From JAKALD01 sp963817785 (GTDB taxonomy: Bacteria; Pseudomonadota; Gammaproteobacteria; Burkholderiales; SG8-39): DNA of 64,000 nt. Below, piece after piece: positions 36,174 to 44,200 of the stretch; position 1 is the first letter of the stretch; every line of letters starts with the position of its first letter. The notes below the pieces were generated by a model. The model was given only the letters and a program-made list of their open reading frames with translations, ran no database searches and had not been told where the DNA came from. The position numbers were made by a program, and so were the translations under genes. The DNA lies in the NCBI GenBank assembly GCA_963817785.1, contig CAWFPL010000002.1, forward strand, positions 310,001-374,000, given 5' to 3'.

Positions 36174-37823
36174 TTACCGCCGCCCCGACAAGCGCCGTTC
36201 TCCTGAAGCTGGCGCCCGCGTCCTGCGCACCGGCCTGTTCTCGGTCTTCTTCGGTCCCGCGCCTTTTCGGGCCGCGGGGTTCGCCGTTTGGTACTTCGCC
36301 CGATATTGCTCAATAAAGTCCGTGTCCGAACAGATGCAGAGCAACTCCACCTGCTTCTTTCTCGGCGTGCATGTAATAGCAGGGAGCGGACGCATAAGGT
36401 CTATCTGCGTGATAGTTGGTAACGGCGCTCTCAGACCACCTGCATCTGCCGTCACATCAGCCGCCAACAGCACACCCGCTAAGGCTGATTGGAACGCAAG
36501 CGGAACCTCTGCTCGGTTCTTCTCGCTCCCGGAATCGAACTCAAGAACCTTCCCTCCGCACACTGCCTCTACATAGAGTGCGTTCAATGGGCGTCCTTCA
36601 AATGGCGCGAACCTATCGACGGGAATGCTCGCCGCTGCCGCGATACGCTCCAGAAACTCCCGCTCCGTCGGTTGACCTGTATCCAAGCGCTTTCGCACAT
36701 CTCTAAGATGGGCTTCATCCTGTGGAAGCCGCAATGCTGCCAGAACGATCTCGTCTAAGTTCGGCGTCTTGCCTTTTGGTATGTAGAGGCACGCAAGGCA
36801 CGCCTCGTCCCCCGTGAATGTATGCCGCGAAAGACCCACCTCTCCCGCTTGCGTCCAACTGTTGAACGTGGATTTTGGTAAAGATGCCTGCACATGGATA
36901 CGAGAATCAGCGTTATCCACGGCAACAGCCACTCGCTCAAAGTGCCAATTCTCCCTGCTCGAAACGTAATCCTCCCAAGTCGCCTTTTGAGGATTGATCC
37001 TGATTTTTCGATGAGCAAGCCATGCCTTGGCTAATTCGGCCTTGGACTGCCCGACATGCCCTGGAGATGTCATGGCATACCGCTGCAGATTGCTCTCCTC
37101 GATCACCTCAGCATCGACCACTGTGACGCTGCCGATACTGTTCAACCTGCCTAGCGCCCATAGGAACCCATTGCCAACAGCGCCTGCCCCGACCAGGTGC
37201 AGTTCACCCAGATCTACTTCCCCCAAGGCAGAATTCTTTTTCTGTGATGCGGCAGGATCTAAGTCGAGAGTCGAAAATCTTAACTCAGCGTCTAATTGCG
37301 ATCCGAACAACTGTTCACCGAAAACACAACGGAAGAGGTTCGCAGCGCCAAAACAAGCGGCCGCTCCTGCTCCGAATGGATTGCTTGAGTTGCCACTCCC
37401 AACGGCCGTCTTTGTCGACAACATTGAGATCCAATTGTTCGAGCCCAGGTAAATAACCTGCTTTCTCGGACCTTCCATCTTGGGTGTTGATTGGCCTACG
37501 ACCAGCCATTTGGTCACATGACCTGGCGCATCAATGACGTCAATACGAGGGTTTATTTCCCTAGCTAGAGTGTCCAGGGACTCACGAAGCTTCTCGCCCT
37601 GACGATCGACCGATATGAGTGCGATCTTCGGGTAAAGGCGGGCCAAAAGCCGCACGACAAGATCCAATGTGGCCTTCGCCTCTTGCGCAGCTGCCGCGGC
37701 TTTGTCGAACGCGATGCCAATAGTTTCTTCTTCTAGCAGCTTTCTAAAGGCCTCTGCGTCAAATCCTTGGAGTAACAGAGACGCAGCCTGCACATTTTTC
37801 CCAAAGTACTCGGCAAGCGCCAT
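36174..37823 (-). CDS. bilD: E1-like ubiquitin-activating enzyme (BilD-type)
   Basis: A 549-residue ThiF/E1-family protein. Residues about 1-200 form an N-terminal domain with a segment NPFGAGAAACFGAANLFR. The adenylation domain follows with GAGAVG (212-217), the acidic residue in VVDAEV (237), the NLQR motif (245-248), K261 and D303. Cysteine pairs CLAC (342-345) and CIC (496-498) may bind zinc. C422, in EAVCGG, is a candidate thioester cysteine. The last 40 residues are basic. It should adenylate the C-terminal glycine of the ubiquitin-like protein and pass it to the E2. The gene starts within the stop of the JAMM gene (TAATG), as last of the four-gene operon in the order BilA-B-C-D. An alternative is a Bub-type operon. 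Confidence 0.85.
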   Translation of the reverse strand: MALAEYFGKNVQAASLLLQGFDAEAFRKLLEEETIGIAFDKAAAAAQEAKATLDLVVRLLARLYPKIALISVDRQGEKLRESLDTLAREINPRIDVIDAPGHVTKWLVVGQSTPKMEGPRKQVIYLGSNNWISMLSTKTAVGSGNSSNPFGAGAAACFGAANLFRCVFGEQLFGSQLDAELRFSTLDLDPAASQKKNSALGEVDLGELHLVGAGAVGNGFLWALGRLNSIGSVTVVDAEVIEESNLQRYAMTSPGHVGQSKAELAKAWLAHRKIRINPQKATWEDYVSSRENWHFERVAVAVDNADSRIHVQASLPKSTFNSWTQAGEVGLSRHTFTGDEACLACLYIPKGKTPNLDEIVLAALRLPQDEAHLRDVRKRLDTGQPTEREFLERIAAAASIPVDRFAPFEGRPLNALYVEAVCGGKVLEFDSGSEKNRAEVPLAFQSALAGVLLAADVTADAGGLRAPLPTITQIDLMRPLPAITCTPRKKQVELLCICSDTDFIEQYRAKYQTANPAARKGAGPKKTENRPVRRTRAPASGERRLSGRR

Positions 37824-38314
37824 TAGCCAGCCTCAATGGAGATAAGCGCCCTCGCCCGGGGTGGTGGCACGTCCTGCCATATTCCGGTCTTATCTAGGCG
37901 GTACACCGCACACTCCATCAAGTTGAAGGGCCGGCGCGCGAAATCCGGAATGACCAGCGACAACGAACCCGCAGTAGTCGCAATTGCATACTCGTCATCC
38001 GTATCCGAGTGGTACGCGTTCGTAGGATGTGTATGCACCTGCGCAATTACTCTTAACCCCGACTTGAATAGCTCGACATTTATCCGGTGCATTTCGGGAG
38101 ATTCCACCACAACGCATACCCCGTCCTTCGTCTTGATCCCCCGTTGACGAGGAACGAGTACCTTCGTAACGCCAAATTTCTTGCCCTCCGGCTTCCCAAC
38201 CCAGAGGACCATCCCTTCTCGTCCCGTAGCGCCTACCTTTCTTAGAAAGAGCTGCGCTTCATCAAGAAGCGTCCTCGGGACTATCACGTGCTCTACCGCA
38301 GTGAAATCAATCAC
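37823..38314 (-). CDS. bilC: JAB/JAMM deubiquitinase-like protease (BilC-type)
   Basis: A 163-residue MPN/JAMM metalloprotease. The active site is complete: glutamate 33 (REGMVLWVG), the zinc histidines in HTHP (94 and 96), serine 103 and aspartate 106 in HSDTDD. Prokaryotic JAB proteins next to E1/E2 genes remove or process ubiquitin-like proteins. It starts at a GTG that overlaps the E2 stop by 4 nt, and its stop shares one base with the E1 start. Because the ubiquitin-like protein already ends in glycine, its likely job is to remove conjugates instead of maturing a precursor. Confidence 0.88.
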   Translation of the reverse strand: MIDFTAVEHVIVPRTLLDEAQLFLRKVGATGREGMVLWVGKPEGKKFGVTKVLVPRQRGIKTKDGVCVVVESPEMHRINVELFKSGLRVIAQVHTHPTNAYHSDTDDEYAIATTAGSLSLVIPDFARRPFNLMECAVYRLDKTGIWQDVPPPRARALISIEAG

Positions 38315-38913
38315 GGGGGCGGCAACGAAGCGGCGAAACCATTGACACTGAGCTGAACGTTGATCCCCGGCCCGCGAATCGGCTCCGCGCCATATCGTGC
38401 AAGAATATCAAGAAGAAATACGAGCGTCCCTGGGCCACGCCCACGATGAAGAAACCAAGCATCTCCAGTGTGCGCGGGACTATCGTGATACTCCCTTACC
38501 CCTTGCAAGCAAATAAATGGCCTCTCGTCCACAAAAGCTTGGAGAAGCGGCTGCACCTGCTGCTGTGTGGGTGTAGTGCCCCCCTGAGGGCCAGGCAGCA
38601 GCCGGAGAAAGTGGTATCCGACCTCACTTAACTTAAGCTTGGCAAGCGTAAACGGATTAACGAGTTGCACGGAGGGTGGCAGAACATCGTAATCCGCGAA
38701 GTCAAGCATGACGCCAAACGGCAACATCGGCGCCGGCTTCGAATTGACGGCTACAATCAATGCGAAGACTTTGGGAAATGTGGCATTGATCAGAAAAATG
38801 CCGCGTCTCTGATACGAATCAGAGAATTTTCTAAAGCCGGCCAGCTCGCGATCGAATTTCGCCCGGGAGACTGCAGGGTCTACAAACACTCTGCCGCCCG
38901 ACTCAGCCGGCAA
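38311..38913 (-). CDS. bilB: E2-like ubiquitin-conjugating enzyme (BilB-type)
   Basis: A 200-residue protein with the features of a prokaryotic E2-like family. The C-terminal half has a beta strand leading to RPFICLQGVREYH (about 131-143). Cysteine 135 is the only cysteine in the protein and is therefore the candidate thioester residue. Histidines 143, 148 and 156 follow, the last in DAWFLHRG. A long helix (about 162-175) then matches the E2 fold. It would accept the ubiquitin-like protein from the E1 and transfer it to a target. The gene overlaps the ubiquitin-like gene by 11 nt and the JAMM gene by 4 nt. Confidence 0.8.
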   Translation of the reverse strand: MPAESGGRVFVDPAVSRAKFDRELAGFRKFSDSYQRRGIFLINATFPKVFALIVAVNSKPAPMLPFGVMLDFADYDVLPPSVQLVNPFTLAKLKLSEVGYHFLRLLPGPQGGTTPTQQQVQPLLQAFVDERPFICLQGVREYHDSPAHTGDAWFLHRGRGPGTLVFLLDILARYGAEPIRGPGINVQLSVNGFAASLPPP

Positions 38914-39166
38914 TTCCTGCTTCGAGACTCAAAAAGATGGTCGCCCCAGCAGCGAAACCAAAGTCGCCGATCTTCTTATGCTTGTCCAGCACGTTGCCGT
39001 TCTCATCTTTAAATACCCAGCGATCTGGCTCCGGATCGCCCGCTACCCCGGCCTTCTTCAACGTGGGAACTAGAAGCGCGATCAATGGCTCGTTCAAGTT
39101 CGCATTGACGGCAACCGGATTACCGTTGACTACGATCTGCAGATCGATCGTGTCCTTCGACGCCAT
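38903..39166 (-). CDS. bilA: Ubiquitin-like protein with C-terminal glycine (BilA-type)
   Basis: An 87-residue single beta-grasp protein. The first hairpin (IDLQIVVNGNPVAVNANLN) is followed by a helix (PLIALLVPTLKKAG), further strands (DRWVFKDENGNVLD) and a last strand (ATIFLSLEAG). It ends in Gly87 (AGIAG) with no tail. It is the probable modifier that the downstream E1 and E2 attach to a target. The ATG at 39166 has a GGGGAAAG three nt upstream, and it is the first gene of the four-gene operon. Described BilA proteins such as that of Collimonas have, as I recall, two fused domains, so this is a short form. Confidence 0.8.
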   Translation of the reverse strand: MASKDTIDLQIVVNGNPVAVNANLNEPLIALLVPTLKKAGVAGDPEPDRWVFKDENGNVLDKHKKIGDFGFAAGATIFLSLEAGIAG

Positions 39167-39463
39167 GGTCTTTCCCCGCTTCTGGACGTAATGTAGATTG
39201 CGGGAGAGGGTACCTCTGCGGCGGGCCGCTTGTACAGGGCCTCCGCGCCGTGCGTGTAGCGACCGAAGGGCGTACTTCCTCCTCTACATCAAGGCATTAG
39301 ACAGCTGCCCCCTCTCTTTGACCTTGATTCCCGTGTGCGAAGGCCATGCGTGCCCCAACGACCGGGCTGGACCGTAGAGAAAACGTAGGGCGCTCACAGC
39401 TGCTGGCGGGCTTTGGCAAGCGAGGGCGGGCCGGTTAGTCAGTTACTTAGAGAATTAGCCACA
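39167..39463. other. Right end of the island, non-coding
   Basis: About 300 bases between bilA-like and attR with no gene seen. It must hold the promoter of the leftward bil-like operon and contains the right copy of the 23-bp end repeat. No clear sigma70 consensus stands out. Confidence 0.5.
39368..39390 (+). repeat. Island end repeat, right copy (possible integrase arm site)
   Basis: Exact copy of 20438-20460 in the same orientation. It ends 73 bases inside attR, while the left copy starts 39 bases inside attL. Confidence 0.6.
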
Positions 39464-39511
39464 ACTTTTAATCCGTTGGTCGGCGGTTCGAATCCGCCAC
39501 GGCCTACCAAA
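39464..39511 (+). repeat. attR core (direct repeat, right end)
   Basis: Right copy of the 48-bp repeat, identical to 20352-20399. It is a tRNA-Lys 3' half without a 5' half and so is not a functional tRNA. It marks the chromosomal junction of the island. Confidence 0.93.
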
Positions 39512-39518
39512 CACTCAA

Positions 39519-39545
39519 GGCCTTAGCCCGAGCTAGGGCCTTTTT
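39519..39545 (+). terminator. Original tRNA-Lys terminator, displaced by the island
   Basis: A hairpin with arms GGCCTTAGC (39519-39527) and GCTAGGGCC (39532-39540, one G-U pair), then a T-run. It has the same layout as the element-borne terminator at 20407-20434. It would follow the tRNA directly if the island were excised. Confidence 0.75.
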
Positions 39546-39743
39546 CTTTGGTGGTGCGTACCGAATTTGCGCCGTCCACCAGTCCCGCGATCCTCTCCGC
39601 GTCCTCCGCTGTGTCGGATCTCGGCACTTGCCCATCTGCATCGGAGCCGGAAATCTCCGCAATCAACCAGCCCTGAACCGACTAACCCGCCACCCGCACC
39701 ACCGATCAAGTAGTATGCGCTCCGGAATCAAGGATCCCCGCAC

Positions 39744-40175
39744 GTGCTCATGGACAGCTTCCTCGCCTGGCTGATTGCCGGCTTTCTCCTCGTCGTCGTC
39801 GAGCTTGCGACGGGCACGTTCTATCTGCTCGTGCTCGGGGTCGCCTGTTTCGCCGGCGCGGGTCTGGCGTACGCGGGCGGTGAGTTCGCCTGGCAGGCGC
39901 TGGTCGCGGCGGCGGTCGCCGTCGCCGGGGTGGTCGCGGTGCAGCGCTACAAGAAGGCGACGAGAGCGAAGCGCATGCAGGGGCTGGATTTCGGCCAGCC
40001 GGCCGCCTTCGATTCCTGGGTGAACAAGGACGCCGGCCAGGCGCGCGTGAAGTACCGCGATGCTCTCTGGGACGCGCAGATCGCGGGCGCAATCGCCGGC
40101 GAGCGCGGCGAGGTTCTCTACGTCAATTCGATCGATGGCAACACCCTCAAAGTCTCCAAGACCCGGCCCGCCTGA
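39744..40175 (+). CDS. NfeD family membrane protein
   Basis: A 143-residue protein. Two or three N-terminal hydrophobic segments (about residues 6-65) are followed by a soluble OB-fold domain (about 75-143) ending GEVLYVNSIDGNTLKVSK, typical of short NfeD proteins. NfeD partners stomatin-like SPFH proteins, and the next gene encodes one, as in the ybbJ-qmcA pair of E. coli. The start is a GTG at 39744; the ATG at 39750 is an alternative. Confidence 0.88.
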   Translation: MLMDSFLAWLIAGFLLVVVELATGTFYLLVLGVACFAGAGLAYAGGEFAWQALVAAAVAVAGVVAVQRYKKATRAKRMQGLDFGQPAAFDSWVNKDAGQARVKYRDALWDAQIAGAIAGERGEVLYVNSIDGNTLKVSKTRPA

Positions 40176-40221
40176 TCTGGCGCAGGCCCTCAGCGAAATC
40201 TCACGTTCGACGGGAGGCAGC

Positions 40222-41214
40222 ATGTTTGCGAAAGTCGTCGCGGTGGTAATCGCCACCTTGATCATCGCCGCCGTCCCGGATATCCGGCCGTTCGCGATAC
40301 CGTTCTTCATCGTCGCGCTGGCTGCGGTGTTCGTGATCGAGGGCGTGCGCGTGGTCCCGCAGCAAAACGCCTGGATCGTCGAGCGGCTGGGCAAGTTTCA
40401 CCAGGTGCTCGAACCGGGGCTCAATATCATCATCCCGTTCTTCGACCGCCTCGCCTACAAGCACTCGCTGAAGGAAGTGCCCATGGACGTCCCCGAGCAG
40501 GTATGCATCACCAAGGACAACACGCAGCTTGCGGTGGACGGCCTCATTTATTACCAGGTCACCGACCCGCGCCTGGCCTCCTACGGCACCTCGGACTACG
40601 TCAGCGCCATCGTGCAGCTCGCGCAGACGACGCTGCGCAGCGAGGTCGGCAAGATGGAGCTCGACCAGTCGCTGCAGAGCCGCGACGTGATCAACCGCCA
40701 GATCGTCAACGTGCTCGACGAGGCGGGCCGTTCCTGGGGCGTGAAGGTGCTGCGCTACGAGGTGAAGAACCTGACTCCGCCCGAGACCATCCTGCGCGCG
40801 ATGCAGGCGCAGATCACCGCCGAGCGCGAGAAGCGCGCGCTGATCGCCAAGTCCGAGGGCGAGAAGCAGCAGGAGATCAACCTGGCGGAGGGCGAGAAGC
40901 AGGCGGCGATTCTCAAGTCCGAGGGCCAGAAGCAATCGGCGATCAACAAGGCGCAGGGCGAAGCGACCGCGCTACGCGTCGTAGCGGAGGCGACCGCGGC
41001 GGCGGTGGAAGCGGTGGCAACCGCGATCGGCAAGGAAGGTGGGCAGCAGGCGGCGAACCTCAAGGTCGCGGAGCTCTATATCGGTGCACTCGGCAACCTC
41101 GCCAAGACCAACAACACCATGATCGTGCCGACCAATCTGTCGGATGTCGCGAGCGTCGTCGCCTCGGCGATGACGGTGCTCGACAAGACGCGAGGCGGAG
41201 CTAAACCCGCCTGA
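40222..41214 (+). CDS. qmcA: SPFH/stomatin-like membrane protein (QmcA-type)
   Basis: A 330-residue SPFH/band-7 protein. An N-terminal hydrophobic segment (about residues 3-40) is followed by the SPFH domain (about 43-200, with VPQQNAWIVERLGKF and PGLNIIIPFFD). A long helical region rich in EGEKQAAI-type repeats leads to the conserved C-terminal GNLAKTNNTMIVPTN. Such proteins form membrane microdomain cages with NfeD partners and affect membrane quality control. The ATG at 40222 has a good GGGAGGC upstream. Confidence 0.92.
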   Translation: MFAKVVAVVIATLIIAAVPDIRPFAIPFFIVALAAVFVIEGVRVVPQQNAWIVERLGKFHQVLEPGLNIIIPFFDRLAYKHSLKEVPMDVPEQVCITKDNTQLAVDGLIYYQVTDPRLASYGTSDYVSAIVQLAQTTLRSEVGKMELDQSLQSRDVINRQIVNVLDEAGRSWGVKVLRYEVKNLTPPETILRAMQAQITAEREKRALIAKSEGEKQQEINLAEGEKQAAILKSEGQKQSAINKAQGEATALRVVAEATAAAVEAVATAIGKEGGQQAANLKVAELYIGALGNLAKTNNTMIVPTNLSDVASVVASAMTVLDKTRGGAKPA

Positions 41215-41247
41215 TCGTTTGAGATCGGCCGAATCCGGGGGCCTTCG

Positions 41248-44200
41248 TTAGCCGAGGATCACGCGCACCTCGTGGGCCTGGCCGTCGTCCGCGAGCGGAA
41301 CTCGCGCTGGGCCCTGCGGCAGCGTCTTGCCGTCCAGCTCGGCATGCGCGACGCCGCGATTGACGCCGTTGGGATTCTCGACTGCGATCTGGTAGCGCGC
41401 CGAGCGGTAGTTGAAGGCGATCTCGAATCCGGGCCACGCCTTGGGGATGCAGGGCGCAAGGCACAGGACCGCGCCCTCCAGGCGAAAGCCGAGGATCGCT
41501 TCGACGCCGGCCCGGTAAAGCCATCCGGCTGAGCCGGTGTACCAGGTCCATCCGCCGCGCCCGACGTGCGGGGCGACCGAATAGACGTCGGCGGCGACGA
41601 CGTAGGGTTCGACCTTGTAGCGCTGCACGTCCGCCCGGGTGCTGCTGCGGTTGATCGGGTTCAGCAGCGAGAACAGCTCCGCGGCCTTGTCTCCCTGGCC
41701 GAGGGCGGCGAAGGCGATTACCGACCACGCCGCGGCATGGGTATATTGGCCGCCGTTTTCGCGGATCCCGGGCGGATAGCCCTTGATGTATCCGGGATCG
41801 AGCGGCGTGCGATCGAAGGGCGGCGTGAACAGCAACGCCAGGCCCTGGTCGCGGCGCGTGAGCTGCTCATCCACGGCGGCCATGGCGCGCACGGCACGAG
41901 CCGGCTCCGCCGCCGCGGAGATCACGGCCCAGGATTGCGCGATCGAGTCGATCCGGCATTCGTCGTTCGCGGATGAGCCGAGCGGCGTCCCGTCGTCGAA
42001 GTAGCCGCGCCGGTACCAATCGCCGTCCCAGCCGTGTCGCTCGAGCGAGGTTCGAAGCGAGGCGCTGTACGCGAGCCAGCGCGCGGCGCGCGTCTCTGCG
42101 CCGCGCGCCCTGGCGAGCGGCGCGAACGCGGCGAGCGTTGCAACCAGGAGCCAGCCGAGCCAGACGCTCTCCCCCTTGCCCAGCTCGCCGACCCGGTTCA
42201 TGCCGTCGTTCCAGTCGCCGGTGCCGATCAGCGGCAAGCCGTGCTCGCCGAGCGCGAGACTGTGGTCGAGCGCGCGCGCGCAGTGCTCGAACAGCGAAGC
42301 GCTCTCGTCCGCGAGCGTCGGCCGGAAGTAGGCGTCGTGCTCGCCGGGCCCGAGCGACTGGCCTTCGAGGAACGCGACGGGCTCGTCCAGCACCGCGGCG
42401 TCGCCGGTCGTCCCGACATAGTGCGCGGCCGCGTAGGCAAGCCAGATGCGATCGTCCGTGATGCGCGAGCGCACGCCCTGACCGGAGGGCGGCAGCCACC
42501 AATGCTGGACATCGCCTTCGGTGAACTGCCTGGACGCGGCGCGCAGGAGATGCTCGCGCGTCAGCGCCGGTCGCGAGGTGGCGAGCGCCATCGCATCCTG
42601 CAGCTGGTCGCGAAAGCCGTATGCGCCGCTCGCCTGGTAGAACGCCGCTCGCGCCCACATGCGGCAGGCGAGCGTCTGATAGAGCAGCCAGCGGTTGAGC
42701 ATGAGGTCCATCGACCGGTCGGGGGTTTTCACCTGCACCGTGCCGAGCACCTGGTCCCAATGCGCGAGGACTTCGCGCAGGACCGCATCGAGGTCGGCGA
42801 CCCGGTAGCGCGCGATCAGGGATTGCGCGTCTGCGGCGGTCGCTTCCTCGCCCAGGAGGAAGACGATTTCCGCCGTGCCGCCGGGCTCGAGCTCGAGCCG
42901 GGCTTGGAGGGCCCCGCAGGGGTCCAGGCCGGGACCGACGCGCTGCGCGAGAGGCCGGTCCCCGGCCAGCGCGGCGGGGTTGTCGAGGGTGCCGTGACGC
43001 CCCAGAAACTCCCGCCGGTCGCCGGTCCAGGCGGTCTGCCGTCCGCGCAAATCGGCGAAGGCGACACGGGCGCCGAACGTCGTGTTCCAGGGGTTGCGCG
43101 CGAACATTGCGCCGGTCTGCGGATCGATCTCCGTCACCACCGAGAGCGCGGACGCGCTGCGCGGCGGGCCCAGGACCCACTCGACATAGGCCGTGACCGA
43201 GAGCCGCCGGGCTCGCCCCGAGGTGTTGCGCAGCGTCAGCCGCGAGAGCTTGATCGGATCGGCGAGCGCCACGTACTGGAGGAGATCGAGCGCGATGCCG
43301 TGCGCGGCGTGCTCGAACCGGCTGTATCCCTGGCCATTCCTAGCGACATAGGACGCGGCCGGGTGACGGATCGGCTGGGCGGTCGGGCTCCACAGCTCGC
43401 CGCTCTCCTCGTCGCGTACGTAGAGGACCTCGCCCGGCCGATCGGTGACCGGGTCGTTCGACCAGGGCGTGAGCTGGTTTTCGCGGCTGTTGAGCGACCA
43501 GGTGTAACCGCTGCCCTCGACCGCGACCTGAAAGCCGAACGAGGGATTGGCGATGACGTTGATCCACGGGGCGGGCATCGTCCGGCCGGCGCCAAGGATG
43601 GTCACGTACTCACGTCCGTCGGCCGCGAATCCGCCGAGCCCGTTGAAGAATTCAAGGTCCGGCGCCGGCGCGATGGCCGGCGGCACGCCCGCAGGCGGCG
43701 CGCGCGTTGGCGACGGCGTGGCGGCGCCGTCCGCATCGTCGAGACGGTTGAGCTGCTCCCACAGCGTCCCGAGTCGTCCGATCAGCACCGCCCGGGCCAT
43801 GGCCAGCAGCACGGCGCGCGTCTCGGTCGAAATCAGGTCCGCGCGCAGCACGAATACGGCGCCGCGCGCGCTGTCCGCCCCGATCTGCGTTCGGGGCTGG
43901 CTCGTCCGGACCAGCGTTTCCAGGGCGACCTGAAGGTCCTGAACATACGACGACGCCCGCTCGTTCAGGATCACGAGATCGACGGCGAGCTGCTTCATGC
44001 GCCAGTACTCGTGGGCGCACAGCAGCTGACGGACGATGGCGAGGTCCTCGAGGTCGTCGATCCGCACCACCACGATCGGAATGTCGCCGGAGATGCTCTG
44101 CGCCCACAGCGCCTCCGGCCCGCCGCCGTCGCGGCGCAGGGCCGCGGCGGACGGACGCAGCGACGGGTCGGCGTACAGCACGTGACCCGCGAGACGTTGA

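Larger units (their letters stand above)
20352..39511. mobile_element. Integrative genomic island (defence island) in tRNA-Lys
   Basis: An inserted element of about 19 kb. It is bounded by a 48-bp perfect direct repeat of the tRNA-Lys 3' half (20352-20399 and 39464-39511). A tyrosine recombinase gene and an excisionase-like gene lie at the left end. Its base composition is visibly less GC-rich than the flanking chromosome. Cargo consists of restriction, nuclease, helicase, Septu-like and ubiquitin-like conjugation genes. No conjugation, replication or phage structural genes are visible, so it is probably a mobilisable or satellite-like island, not an autonomous ICE or prophage. Confidence 0.93.

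Noticed and set aside
36174..39166. CBASS type II
   Set aside because: E1, E2 and JAB genes also occur in type II CBASS, but no cyclic-oligonucleotide synthase (CD-NTase) or effector gene is present and a dedicated ubiquitin-like gene is.
20352..39511. CRISPR array within the island
   Set aside because: No regularly spaced repeats were seen; the only repeats are the ends and the G-rich stretch.
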